Below, piece by piece: positions 43,401 to 58,400 of a DNA stretch of 64,000 nucleotides; the stretch's first letter is position 1; every line of letters starts with the position of its first letter. The translations under genes were made by a program, and so were the position numbers. This stretch comes from Struthio camelus (Eukaryota > Chordata > Aves > Struthioniformes > Struthionidae): contig NC_090967.1 in NCBI RefSeq assembly GCF_040807025.1, positions 6,316,001 through 6,380,000 of the forward strand, written 5' to 3'. The notes under the pieces are model-generated. The model did not search any database. It worked only from the letters and a program-made list of their open reading frames with translations, and was not told the origin of the DNA.

Positions 43401-46400
43401 GTCTGTGCTCTGATTTGCTACAGCTGTTTCTCTGCAAAGAGCAGAAAACCAACCCCTTACTTCCTACAGGAGGGTAACAGAGCTCCCATTGTCAGGGCAC
43501 CCAGAAGTAGCTCAAAGCTCCAAGGTGACCGACTACTGTGGAAGGGGCTGAACATGCTTGAAGCCTTTCTCTCATTTCTACTGGACAAGCCTGAAGCGTT
43601 GCTGCTGTGCCCCAAGAAATCTCCGCTATTTCACCTTTAACGCCTTAAATGTCTCCATGAATTTCTCCAGCTCATCAGGTGGAAGAAAGTCTCCAATGAA
43701 ATGTTTCCCTCTGCCCATCTGGGTCAGCTGCTCGGCCCACTCTGCCCAAGACACAGAGGAGAAAAGATAGCAATAACGCGGTGTTCTTCAACTTGGAAAT
43801 TCAGAGGGTTTTGTGAAGCATAAAGCCTCACAGGAACAGACAGATATTATCTCCACTTTACAAGCAGGGAAATCAAGGCACAGGCCAATGAAAAGCGACC
43901 CTGTAACTCTCGCTCTGACAACATGATCTCAGAGGCCTCCCTCTAGAAGCCTTTGTACAAACTGCAGAGCAAGCGAGACGCTTGCACGGCAGGCCCTCAC
44001 ACACCTCGCGTCTTGTCCATCTCCATGCGTCGAAGCTGATGCTCCCACGTCCCCAGCTCACTGTCCACCTCTTCATCGCTGTCATAGCCATGCTGGTGCT
44101 GCTGAATTGCCTTTTCCCACATCATCTGCATCTCCTGCATGGCTCGCTTGTGTTTCATGATCATATCATACATCTGCTGCATCTAAGGGAAGAGAAGCAA
44201 TAGTCCACCCAGTAAGAAAGTCAGTCTATAGGCAGCAGGGCCTGCCACAGAGGCCTGAAGAGTTCTGCAGTACAACCCACAGCTGCTTTAACCTGCATTC
44301 TGTATTGCAGGTACAACAAATTTCTGCAGGCAGTGCTGTTGCTTGATCTGATCAGCTCTCTTCTCAGATCAAACAGGAGTATTTATGCGCTGGTGCCTCT
44401 GAGAGGGGCATCTCGAGATTAGCACTGAGGACAGCTGCCATCTGATCATTCCCGCATAGTTTAAAACTGCCCTCACATCCCAGCAAAAGCCAATTCTGCT
44501 CTCTTTCCACCAGAGCTTGCACCTATCCACCCACCTTCTCCCCACTGCTAAAGCAGCACATAACCGGCTGCAGATGTGACACAACAGACCTTATAGATTT
44601 TAGGTTTTAGTGTGATAGGACAGCAATTGGCTGGCTTAATTCATATCCCCCAAAGTCCTGTAAGATATTTCTGCTGACTGCAGCATCACATGATTCTTAG
44701 GCTTTCAGCACAAACCCTAGAGATTTATTTGTTGGGCCACTGGGAAAATTTCTTTGCTATCTCCACCTCCATTTCCCCATCTAACCCAGCCATGCTGCAC
44801 TGTAATATGCTAGGACACAAATGAACTTGGAAATCACTTCAGGACATTACCTCCTGCTGCTCCTTCAGCTGCTTCTTCTGGGCTTCCGAGAGCTCTGTCA
44901 CACCCACTAAACCAACTGGTTTCCCTTTTTCATAACCAAGACCCTTGAGGTCCTGAACTGAAATAAGCACATGTTAAAAGATTTTCAAAAATCTGAGACA
45001 GCTGTTGACATCAGTAAAACCATATCTCAAGATCCCCTCAGGAAGTTTCACACTCATTTCATAGTTCCAGCATTAAGACATCTAACTCCAAATAGCGACC
45101 TGGTAGAATTTAGGGACTCACAGGAGCAAGAAAGCCACCAGGGCTCACCATCCCTGCCCGCCAGCTCACAGCATTCCCTCATTCTGGTCCAATGCTCTGC
45201 CCATACGCTGTTAGTGGACTCACAACTTACGTCTCACCTCCTTGGAGGTCAGGCTGCCTGACAATCTGCTAAACCATCCAGGCTTTAAAAATTATTTTTC
45301 CTTTCATCTTAATTCTCCTCACAAGGCTTCCTTACGGACCCCGTTCATTGCAAAGAGTGATACTTAATTATTCACAATTGAGTCAGAAGCTTATTTGAGA
45401 CTGTCAGCGTATTGTCTAATCTGTGCACGTAGGCGTATGCCGATTACTGTGTAAACAGTAACTTCATTCAAAATGGAAAGCAAATGACCACATTAAAGAC
45501 ACGAGCATTATCCTTCTTTGGAAGTCACCATTCCCCAAAGAGATTTTAGTTTCTAGTCTACAGGCTCAAGAATAACCTAGCCAGGGATGTTGATCCTCGC
45601 TTTCAAAGCAGGAGCATTTTAAGTCTCAGCTTGAGAATCCCACTGATGTATCCTCCTTTTTCTGCAGAGGCCCATTTGGAAGCTCCTGCTTTGGAATGAT
45701 TTTTGCTGCTGCATCAGATAAGGCCTGACATTAGATATTAAGATTACCTGGGCAGGGAACCTGCTGGTTTAAAACGACAGCACTCTGTGTTCACGGGTCA
45801 AGTCAAAAAAAAAAAAAAAAGACTATTTTTAATTGGTGCATCATGAAAAAGAGCAATAGAAACATTGGTGGAGCTGCAAAAGAGAGATCTGCAAAGAAGA
45901 ATGCCTTGCAAACCTGTTTCATATATATCTAGCAGGGATGGCAGCTCCCCTCTAAAGCACCTCAGCGTTTAGATCCCAACAGTTAAATATTTAAGGGATT
46001 AAAAGAAGACACACAACCACACTTGAAAATATGTTGCATTTTTCAATACAAAGAGAGGGATTTCTTTCTAATGACTGCAAAAGCCTCAGTTTGAATGCAA
46101 GTCCAGACTACATCTAAACGATGCTTCATTAATTATTCATTACCTATTAATTATGAAGCCCAATAATAATAGGATCATTGTTCATGACACCAAATCTCCA
46201 TGCAGCATGCTAATTAGGCCCCAGGGGTTGTCTTCTCCCTTCCTCTTACTCTCCCTCAGGGCAATTTTTTCTGAGCACTCATATCTCCCCTCCTTTCCCA
46301 CATGCTTTTGGCCAAGCATGTTATCATTGCAGAGTGGCTTCCTTACACTCCAGCCTCCCAAGGAGAACATAAAACAGTGCATCATCCCTCCCTCACACAG

Positions 46401-49400
46401 CTAGAGCCTAAGCACATTCACACCAGCGCCAGGAGCCTGCTCTGCAGGAAGAGTTATGTAAAACACCGCAAAAGGTTTTCTGAGAGAAGGGAAGCAAGAA
46501 GCAGCGTTACAGAAGGCCTGGTGCTAGGAAACACACTTTCAGCTCCAAGAAATAACAGCAAATAAAAAAAATAATCTATCCATTATTGGTTAAGAAAACT
46601 GATTTCTGTCTCACAGAGAACAGTGAAATTTAGAGACAGTTTTAATGAATAAGCTAGAGCTATTCCATGTAAAACTTGCAGCAAATAACGTTGCCCCGAA
46701 AGTTACGCGAGACTGGGGCACTTGAGCACCAGCCCTAGCCAGAGATTCACCTCCTGTCTCGGAGCACGGGAAAGCTTTCTCTGAATGCACAGAGGAAGAC
46801 TCTTTGCCCTTCACAGAGGTCACCAACTCTTTGGCTTAGTTCTGAATTGCATAAACACTCAGGCTAAGAGCCAGGCAAGGCTCAGGAGGCCCTGCTAACT
46901 GGTGGCTTGCCAGCATATATAACAACCTTAGGAGAAAGGTAAGGCTGTGGCATCATCTTTTACATCCCAGAAAATACACAGCACAGCTCCTCCTTGTGCT
47001 AAAACTACATCTGGTTTGTCTGACTGGTACGGTGTCTGCAGACTTGATGATGAGATGATGCTGAAACAGTCGCTGTAGACATTTAGCTCTGGGGGGTATT
47101 TTGTAGTCTTGGCCAAACGTACAACAATACATGCAGGAAAAGTTGACAGAAAGAGCAAAGCTCCACCTCAAGCCACATCTGAAGTTAGAAAAGTCTGTTT
47201 GCAAACAAAACCAGTCAATATATTTACATAAAAACAGACAATAAGATTTAAGCTCATTACAACAGGGTAGCACCAGGCAAACATTAGGCAAAAAATAAGG
47301 ATTTGCTTCTCAGTCTCGTGTTCAGCAGGCCTGGGAAAAAGAGCTGTTTTGCAATATATATTTCTTCTTGAATGACATCAGCTTTGCTTACAGGGTTAAT
47401 GGTGCAGTCTATCTGCAGCATTGGCAGAAGAATATCTGAAGGTTTATCCTTTACCCACATGCCCAAAGAGGAGCTTCTTACAACAGGAGTGAATGTCCTT
47501 TAAGGACAACAGGAGAAATAACAGTACAGAAGTGCCTGATTTTTATAGTCTGAAGATCATATTCAATCAAAACGAATCAGACCCAACCCAATCCAGTTTT
47601 AGGTTTCAGAATATTCAAATGATATCCCTTAATTTTCTATTAGTCCCCAGAGTCCACTAATCACAATATCCCTGTTCTACTCAGCTTTTCAGACAACATC
47701 AATAAATTTAAGAGTCTTGTTTCTATCCAAAACAGCTACATTTTCTCCTCTATATGATACCGATTTATTACTATGAGTAGACAGGAAAAGAATGAGACCA
47801 ACAGTCCTCCACTAAATCCAAAGAAATTGCTAAGAATACAAGGCTGAGATATGGATATTTAGGAACCAAAGCACAATGTGCAACTCTAGACTTCCACAGG
47901 ACCATGGGTGCAATTTGGTATTCTGTTCACCTGTCAGGTTAAAGATGTTAATTCTAGAAAGGGATTAGTTTACCTGAACCATTAAAAGAAACCTTCTCCC
48001 TGTAGAAGATTAACAGCAAATTAATGGTTGATTTGTTAGGCCTGGCAAATTGTTTACTGTCCTTTTCTTCTACTCAACACAAAGCCCTGTAGAAAGGGAG
48101 CATGAATACAGCTAGCATGTCCCCGTCTAATTAAGGGGAGGCTAAAAGGAAGAGCCGGGGAGATTTCAGCAGGAAGCATGCTGAAAGGAGCACATGGATA
48201 CCCTTGCAGCCCCCCACTGCAAAAGGAGGTATTAAGATGAAATTCTATACTTGTTTTGATAATACCTGCCCAGCTTCAGCATCTAAGCTTCATTACTGTC
48301 TGCAAGAAGAGAGGGAGGGAGGGAAGGAAGGGGGGGAAAAAAAAAAAGAGACTGTAGATGTACAAAATGAAGGAAGAGCTTTGCATCTGATTTCTGGTCT
48401 ACTAGAAACAGCAGGTCAGGGTCAAATGAATGGGGCAGCCAGGCTGGCATCTTGTCTTATACATACAAGTGAGATGTACGGACAAGACTTCTGTGTAGGG
48501 GTGCGATCAGTAAACAGAGCTTCAAAATTACAAAGAAACTTAACTTCATCTACATTTGAGGTGCTGCGTGAGGAGCTAGAGTCCTTCCTTCCTGACCTCT
48601 GCCGCAATCAGATACCACAGTATATACAGACAACACTACATCTTATCCAAGCTTAACAAAACTATCAATATTTGAGCAATTATCTCCTCTAAAACCCAGC
48701 CAAAGCAGAAGACCCATTGACTTGGAGTAAAGAATTTTACAGGACGACCATGTGTTGAGAATTATCTGTGGTCTCAGCCTGTAGCTCAGAAAATTATACC
48801 TTGTTTTACATTACTCGTCCCACTTTGTCTGTTCTGCTATTGCTTTTTGAAATAAGTCCTTATTGAGACAGGTATTTATTACTTTTTCTGCGACTCTAGA
48901 CTCATACCATTAATCTCCTCAGTTCGCCAACATCAACTACCTTATCTTGTGGCTTTTCTTTCTCTTTTTCATATCCTTTCCCCATACCACGCTAATTGGG
49001 CAAAGGATTCAGATACACCCCCTTCAATGTCTGCGCTCACCTGATGTCACTGGATGACTCAGTTTTTGTATGCATCTCTGTCTACCTAATTACCTATCTG
49101 CACATGCACTGATGGGCCAGAGTTCAACCTTTGAGAGCTCACTAGAAATGCCTAGAATGGAAGAATTATCTTCCAATACTCAGAGTGAGCTGCACCTCCC
49201 GGGTGAACTTGGCAGGTGAAGTAATAGGGGCATCAGCCTCAGCACTGGGAGAGGACTGTGAACCCTGACTGTAATCAAATGAACTGAAAGGGGTATGAAT
49301 TTGAACTGGAAGTTATACTTCTGTCTCCCAGCACCTGAGGAACAGCTATTCTTATTTAGCCTTCTGATCAGTCAAAATAAGATGGAAGTGCTACCCAGGG

Positions 49401-52400
49401 ATTTTAATCTACCATGGGGAATAAGCACAGTCAGCCTTTGATATTTGTTTTCTGACAGTCTCTCTTCCTGAAGTGAAATAGCCCTAAATAGCATACAAGC
49501 TGAGGCTGTAATGAGCTACAGCCCAGCAGGGTTTTAGAGATAGCTGAAGAATGATAAGATCCAGTCCCTGGTGTCAGCAAGATAAAGCTGTTTATCTGGG
49601 TTTCCACATAGGGAGAGTTAGCTGCTAGACCTGGCTTAAAGATATAGGGCTAGGGACCGAGAAGATTACAAGAGATAGACTTCTCAGGTTTCCTGTTTAC
49701 ACAGCCAACGAGGCCAAGGCAGAACATACTCCCAAAGAAAAATAGCTAATCAACCCAATATACAGACCCACTAACCTGAAAGCGGGGAGGGAGAAGAATC
49801 CAACTGATGCTGGACAAGCTGTGGGAGAGGCAATTCAACCTTGTCTTCCTCTGGCCCCCACCTGCTCTTCCGCTTCTTTTTAGTAGTGCCTGTGGCAGTA
49901 GCTGTCGCAGTAGCAGTAGCTGTGGTTGTTGCTGCTGCTATTGTTGTAGCAGTAGTTGTAGGTGTCTGATTAGATGGAGTCAAAGAGGATGACGGTGAGG
50001 GTGAGGGCAAGGGTGAGGGCGAGGGCAAGGACGATAAGCACGATGGTGACGGTGATGCCTCTGGAACGGTCTTCCTTTTCAGACTAGTTTCTAGATGCAA
50101 GGGGGCACACACGGAGCTGGTTTTGGCCTTACGGAACTCCTCCAGTTTCTGCCGGTAATACTTGTAGCCTTTGCTGTTTGGCTCATATAAAAACCTAATT
50201 AAAAAGAGAGAAAAAGCTTTTGTACGTTAACAGTCATATCCAGGGGTTGACCTATATCACAGATTGGTCACGGCTTCCCTTTTCTACAATTTGTGCTTGC
50301 AAAACCAGCCTTCCCACACAGTTCCTTACTCTCCAGCACCATCCTGTGTATATGTCTGTGCAATGCAGGGCTCTGCGTGCTTGTGCAAGGTAGACTGCAA
50401 GCTTTTGGGATTAGGAAGCGTATTTCCCATTCGTAAGTGAACTACAACTATTTACGGTGCCCAATAAACACACAGTACTAAAAAGGATCACATTACATCC
50501 GTAGAAAAGGAGGGTCCTCCCACAGAATACACTTGCCTTCCAGAACACGTTTGGAAAGATTGCGAGGGCTCTATAACACACCAGGTTCCAGTTCACAGAA
50601 GAAAAACAAAAATAAAACCCCTATTCAGGTCTTACCAATAGAAATGCCAAACCGCTGGCTAAAGAAACTGCTCCCACCCTCTACTCAACCTGGATGCCTA
50701 GACACTAGCAGCCTGTTTAATTTTACCATGACTCCTCCTGCTGCCTCATACATAAAAACATTGCTTCAGTTGCTACCCCTTCCAGAAATAAGCCTCTCTG
50801 ATCTTTTGGTTGAAATAAAACTCCTTAATCTCTGTGGGAAGAACAGGAGTGGTCCTCAGTCTAGCAGCTACATAAAAATCAACACGCTAATGTTGGTTAC
50901 AAATGTGTTATTTTGGGAAGCTTCTCCCCAGTTTAAATACTTTAAGCAGAAACTTTGTCTCTTTATAACTCCTCTACAACCTTCCCTTTTTAGAAGATCA
51001 GTTTAATACTCTCTTCTGAGAGAAGAGACACTCTCCTGCAGAAAATGGAAAAGGCCTGTTACCTGCTACATCTATTGCTGCTATGATCCCCCACAGAACA
51101 CAGGCAAACACAAACCCAATCTCTGATGTATTTTAAAATTCACTAACTGTTGTCTTGTGCCCCTCAATTTGATTAACAGCACTAACTTCAAAGGGAATTG
51201 CTTCGGGACTGAACACAGGGCAGAACTGGACACTCTCTAAGGGAAGACTGATGAAATCCAAACAGAGGAGACAGGGTTTAACTTGACTGTGCTCAGATGG
51301 GATCATGAGTGGGGCTTTAAGAAAATAATTTTAAAGGAAAATAAATAATGAAGCAGCTCAGATATTAGCACATCTGTCTAATATTATTCACAATTATTCA
51401 CAAGGGCACTGCTCCAGAGGGCCAGAAGGCAGCAAATAAAATGCCAAAATTTCAGCAACAAAATAAAGCTTGCTGAGTCTCACTTCGCTCCCAAGGAGCG
51501 CACCAAATTGTTTGTAAGGGCAGAAAAATGAAACACGCATGAGACCAAAGGGAGACATTAAACAGGTGCCAGTGAATGCTGAAGAGAACAATTCACATCT
51601 GATAGGCTGAGAAAGATTTTTCCGAAGGGGGACCTAACGGTGAAGGAGCGCTACCTGCAAGTTAGTGAAGATGCTGTGTAAAAAGCAACCCAGGGAATTA
51701 ATCAGACAGCAGCAGTGAGAATGAGTGGTGGCTGGGGGCCCACAGCAAACAATCAGCTGCAGGGAATAGTATAAAGGTTAGAATTATACTAGTACATTGC
51801 AGCAGAAAGGCGATGGGGAGAGAATGAAGTTGTAAATTAATTTTAGGGAAAGCTGTCATTGGAGGAGAAGCACCAGACAGCCCGTTTAAAAAATCGCCAC
51901 CCTTTCACAATGCTTTGGGCTTGACTAGCCAAAGGGAGTATCTTGCAGTACAGAGCAAATAGAATGGCAGTCCCACCGCTTTGTAAAGCCTTGCTCTGTG
52001 GAGCGAACAACACTTCTGGCACAAATCAGCGTCTGCTACGAACAACGAACACTAACCTATTTGGATGCTAAACAGATACATGGAAGAGAGCCCCTGAACC
52101 TGTTCTGAGCTCATACAGACTTCCAGGCAGGACTTGGGCTTAAAGACAGCAAAAAGAAATAGACAAAGACAGATTAAAAGAAGAGGTAACGCACAGGTAA
52201 CAAATGGATCAGCTGATTGGAGGACAGGCCTCCAGTTTCATTATTTCTAGCACAAGTTTAGGAAAATATGTATTCATTCCTTGTAAATAAAAAGGAAGGC
52301 CTGTAGCAGGATAATGAAGAAAGGGTAACAAGATCAGGAAGAGCCTTTAATGTGACAAGCAGCCTAGAAACGTAGCATGGAAAGAGCTGTAGGAGAGAGG

Positions 52401-55400
52401 GACATCAAGATAGACAGAAGAAACAGGTAGAGCTGGACAAGCAAGGAATATAATCCAAAAGGACTTGGCTACAAACACACATTGCATATGTTTACAAGTT
52501 AGTTCGAGTAGGGTTAACGGCAGATTTCTTTGTTCTCTTCCCAGCTTTGACCCTGATTCTTTCTATGGCTCTGGGCAAATCGCTTCCTCTCCTCGCACCT
52601 TGGTTCAAACCGTGACGCTTAAATAACGTTTCCAAAGCTATTTCAGAAACAGCTTGGAAATGCAAGAGTATTACTGCTAAAATTGCACTGTCACTTGTAA
52701 CTTCAGACTTACCGCAAGTTTGTCTATTATTTTCCTCAAAAAAGGCCCTGCCAAGCTCTCTGCCCTCCTTTCCTCCCTCCCCCAATACACTCAGCTGCAG
52801 GTTTCTTCCTTACCTGAAAGCATGGTTCTCTCGGTTGTTCTGCAAGGCAATAGCTTCCACCTCAGGACCCCCGTCTGCTATGAACCTGGCCAGTTTCTCA
52901 GCAAAGTTCTTTGTCTCTTCATCCTCTGGGGGTGAAACTTTAAGCAGGCTGTCAGTACTGGGCCCAACTCACACAAGCAACAGTCAAAGCCTATCTGTTC
53001 TAAGAACCCCAAGAGTAGAATAAGGGCAAAAGGTCGAGTTTATTTTTTTAGAAATATTACACATAAACAGTCAAAGAGTTTATAATCACAAAAATATGAT
53101 ATTGCATAAAGTGGTACAACAACTTTGTAATCAGAGGAGCGCCCCTTCACACATCAATTTCCTCTATGCCAGGAGCTAGATGAGAGCAGATTAACAAACA
53201 AACCAGCTTTTGGCTTCAAAGATGGATGTTTGTTTCTCTCTATTGCAGAGGAAGCCTGCTTCTTCCTCTTGTGTTAGGCCATTTTCCATAGCATTACACC
53301 TCAGTACTCTCAATCATCTCTAGTTTGAAGTATTGGCCACTGAAGTTGAGAGGCAAAATGAGAAGGCCCTAGAAAAAGCAGCAAAACTAATAAGGCACAG
53401 TAACCCCACTTGCACCTACTGTCACTATGCATCTCCTTGCCATTTTAGGGGAGGGTTGTAGGACAGAAGAAACTCTCCATGGGATAGTCCCAATCCTCAC
53501 CTGGAAGAGGTGGTTACTGCAGCCTTAGTCCAAAGGCACAGAGAAGGCTCAACCCATTAATATCTCAAGCATATTTGATGTTTATAAGGAGCCGGGCAAA
53601 TATGTTATTTAGCCAAGACAGCCTTATATGACATTTGCTACCTGCACAGTACCAGTGCCAGTACTCCAGCGTGCTGGCACAGGACCAGGAGGCAGAAGAC
53701 ATGATTATAAGCCATGGGCAAGTCATAACCTTTCCTTGCTTCAATATTCCACACCTGTAAAGTATGGATAATACTGCTTAGCTTCCAAACTGTTGTAACA
53801 GTTGATATCGGTAATAGACTGTAGGCTGAAAGGGCTTGTTAAGTCATGATTTGTTTGAGCTGTTAACTCATCAGCATGACAACTAAATTGCATTAATGCT
53901 CCTTTTCACAGGAAAGGAAACCGACACAGAGAAGCTGAGTCATTTGCTAGGGCCACTCAACAGGCCTATAGCAGAGGCTGGACGAGAAGGCCTAACGCCT
54001 GCCTCGCAGACCACATCTCACCCACTGAACGCCTTGCCTTCCGTCTCCTAACACGGTTAACCAGGTTCTGCGCCCGTTTTGCCAACAAATAGGTATCGTG
54101 GGCGCAGATCATCCACTTCTGCTGTTTTCCCACCTGAAACCACAGCCCCCCTATTTGCAAGGATTTATGTCCCAACAGAAGATAAAAGCTTCAGATAGGG
54201 AAACAGCAGCAGAGATGGGCATGTTCAACAAACAAACAAAACGTTTTCACTGATAACGATTCAAACAAGAACAACTGAGAAAAAGCATTTTACTCAATGT
54301 ATTTTCAGGACTGAAAACATATTTCCCAGAACACAGACAAGAGAATCATTTTCCTTTTAGTTCACTTCGTTAAGGATTTTGGAGAACGCCAGGGAAGCCT
54401 CTTTCATGAGCCTGTATATCGAGCATGACACAGTTTGGGGCGGGCTTGGGAAATAATCATTTTGGCACAAGAGTTTGACGCCATAGTGTCACTATCTCCT
54501 TCCATTTGTGACTTTTTGAAATTTTATTTACAGGCAGCAGACTGACAGCCAAATATCCACCTCAACTGTTTCCAAAACAGATCTAACAAGCAGTTACAGA
54601 GAGTGGGAAAGGCACAGGTAGCTTCTTTAATCATAGACTATTCTCCAGATCCCAGTCTTAATTACCTTTCTCAGAAGAGGATGCCTGAGAACTTTGATTC
54701 TCTTTTCTTATCTCTGCCACTTTCTTTCTGTAGTAAAGGAATTCTCTGCTGTTCTTATCATGTAAAAACCTAAGGCAGGGGGTAGGGGAAGAAATGAAGG
54801 AAAAAGGGCAGAAAATATGCATCAGCAACAGCTATACACAAACACTGATACACTAGGATGTAAATAGCTCAAAAGACTAAATAGAAAGAGAAGAAAAATT
54901 ACTCAGAATGCACTTATAATTTGAATTATAAGATCTTTAGCATCTATAAATGCATTTCGCTCTAAGGTCTCATATCCAAATGTTTTGTGCCACTTGACCA
55001 AGGGAAAAAAAATATATATAGATCAGTCTCTCCCTCTCATATAAGAGAGAATCGTATGTCTACAGCTACATAGCATATCGATGGCAGAGGAGATGGAACA
55101 GTCTGGAGATCCAGTCCAGTATCCCCAAATGCTAGATGATGCTGGATGCGCAGCCAGATCTCCAAGTTTTCTTCCTAATCCTGCTAACTGATCTGTATCC
55201 TCAGCAATGTCACAGTACCACTTTTGGTCTCAGCTTCCCCCATTTTAAGACAATTATTCAAACAGATCTCAAATCCACCAAAGGATAATTAAACCAAAAA
55301 CATCCATAAGAGCTGCATATATAAGGCTGATATTTTTCTCCTACAAAGAGACAGTGTGCTGCTTTGGAAGACAAGAGTCATCACCACACTTACGAAAAAG

Positions 55401-58400
55401 CTGGGTTATCCTTGTAATCTTCCATAGCGACCTTCTCTAATTCTGGTCCCCCTTCAGCCACGAACCTAGCCAGCTTTTCCACCACTTGTCGGGTCTCCGC
55501 ATCCTCTGGGGGTAAAACTTTAAGCAGGCTGTCAGTACTGGGGTTCAACTCACACACCAAACAGGCAACAGGTACATTACTTCTAAGAACCACAGAGGCA
55601 GACAAAAGTAGAACGGGGATGGGAAGAAAGAGGATGAAATGGGGGATCCAGTCTTACACAGCTGTACAAATCACAACTCCTAGGTTACCATCAGTCTCTG
55701 CACTCCCCTTCTAGAGACTAAGTGATCTGATTCGATGTTTTCCCCATGCAGAAAAGCTTAAGACTTGGATCACCAAAAATTAGGGTACAACTTTAATTTG
55801 CCACAGAATTTGGTTCTGACAATTCTACTCCACACAAAACACACGATGAGAAGGGAAGAGGAATTTGGATTGTTTTTTAATAGCCACATTACTCATGAAA
55901 GATTACAGCTTCCAGTTCCTAAGACATCAGTCTGTATCCAGACACCAGAAACAGCTTGTGTAGCTGCAGCATACAGTTCTTCCTCCTGACACATGCCCGC
56001 CCATGGCTCAACCCTCACTTGGAGCGAATCCCAGAGAGGAGAGCTCCATCTCCAAGAAACTGCACTTTGGTTTCTGTGCCAAGAAAGGAACCCGCTAACA
56101 CTGATCGTGATCGAGGATCTGATGTAGGACACGTTCAGTGGGAACTAAACAGACATTTACCTAGACAGCAATGCTTCAGATAAGGTGCTGAACAAAGAGC
56201 ACGCAGGAGCAGAGTTGTCCACACTGACCTAGACTAAGCTTGAACCCAGGACCTGTTAATTAAGGATCCACAGTCTGTCTTTATTCTCTGCAGCCAAAGG
56301 CTGTATCTCACATTCCTGCAGTGTGTTTCACACTTACGTTCAGACTTGTTAAGATTATGCTTTTAAAAATTCCCATCAGAAACAGCCTTTTTTAAAACTT
56401 AGTGAAATGAACTACGACACAGAGCTTAGCGTGACTTATTTAGCAACTCCAATCTAATTTTATACCTGATTTTTCTTGTATGTGTCTTGATTATTTAGAT
56501 CATTAAGCAAACGTGCCTTCTGGCTTCCTAGTCTATCGTATTCAGAGAAACTTGGTTATTTAAACACTGCAATATTCTTCACTGCTTTTCTATCCCTTTT
56601 AAAGCAGTCAGGACCTCCAAGGTGAGATTTTCTAATAAAACTTTGAACATAGATGGCAACTTTGATTTTACCTGGTCATTATTTCATAACTTGTATTTTA
56701 TATATATACATATATGCATGTGTATATATATGTATACACACACACACACATATACATATATACATATATAGAGATAGATTTTTCCCTCCACACATCCATT
56801 CTCAAATGCAGACATTTCATTTTCTATCATTTAGAAATTAAAATTCTGCTTCAAATATAGGATTTTATACATATATAGACAGACAGATAGCTTTTTAAAG
56901 ACAACCATGCACTAGCCAGGACAGATTTCAACTGCAGGGGAAAAAAGGAAAAAAGAAGCAAGCAGAATTCTTACAATTAGCAAGAAATCAGGCTCCATTA
57001 ATAGCAGAATATATTCCTTCTCTCTGCACTACTTTTAGAGATTATACACTGGTCAAGTGCTTGCCTTGATAGCTCAGAGGCATCCCCCCCTTGGAATCCC
57101 CTATGCACAAAACAGGCTTGGGTCACTTGCCATAGTTGGGCCATCTCCCACACTGAGCTCAGGCTGGATGAATAACACCCAACAGCTGGCAGGGAGTTCC
57201 CTCTTCATAGTCCATGCAGCCCTTAGCTTTTTTGCTGAAGCTGGCTATGGAGTCCACTAGCATTAACGGTGTCATTTGTACTTCAGGATGCATAAGTCTG
57301 CACACAGGATATGCAGGGAGGGGACAATTCCCCCTCCCTCTCCCCCAAATCCAACTGCTAATGGGAAAGCATTGAGGGAATCCCGTTCCCACACTCAACC
57401 CCTATCACCAGGGTAACTGAACCTGAATAAACAGCATAGCACAAGATGTCATTTACCTTTAATTTCCAACCACTGCTCATAATCCTCCTCCTCATCTTCA
57501 TCTGGTGACTGAAACACACTGAGGCGGTTAACGACCGGGGTCTGTTTGGAATGGGAGTAGTTCTTCACTTGGTGCAACATGCTGCTCAGGACCTGACCAG
57601 GGCGCTTCCCAAACAGCATAGGTTTCTTCCCAACGTTTGATGCAGAAGTGTTTGCCGAGTTATTAGTAGAACCTGGAGGAGGTTCTTAGAAAAGAACGAG
57701 GGGAAAATAATTCCTGCGCGTCCTTACTGTTTTAATCTCAGAAGGTTACAGATAACAACTTAGGCAGTAATACAGCTGCAACAGGCAGTTATTTTAAGAG
57801 TAAACTGAAGACATTAACTGGTAAAAGCCAGGTAACTAAATGAAATTTATGATGGTTTCTACAAGGTAAAATTCAAGCTAGAAAAGCAATCCTTGTCTTT
57901 ATAGCACGTACTGACGGCAAAAGTGCAAACGTCCCTATCGTATACCATCTTAAAGAAAGACTTCAATCCAAACTTAAAGGGGATTATCATTGTTTTAGAA
58001 TTTACTCAGACTGGTGACAGCTTATAGCTAAGTTTCTAATGTGAACACACATGGAGGCAGCTCATACAAGGCCAGTATCATCAAGAGAAGAAGGCCTCCT
58101 GTTGCTCAGAAGTTGACCTACCAGTACTTGACTTTTCCTTCTGCAGCTTGAGAAACTGCTGGAGGAAACTGCCATCATTAACAAACTTGTTGGAAACAGA
58201 GGCTTCATTTTCAGTACCTTCATCTCTAAACAGAAAAAGAGAAGTAGGTGATGGTACTCAGCATCTTCCCCAGCCCCCTCATACGCATTTATTTTAGACA
58301 GAAAACAAGATAAACATCACTGATTACTAATCTCTCTCAGTTAACGTTGACAATGCATCTACCTTTTTGAAAGCACAAGAACCATTCAGCTTGCTGCTTA

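Noticed and set aside
48204-48656. 150-codon plus-strand frame in SUGP1 intron 8
   Set aside because: It contains a purine simple repeat (Glu/Gly/Lys-rich) and no homology is recognised. It is antisense inside an intron.
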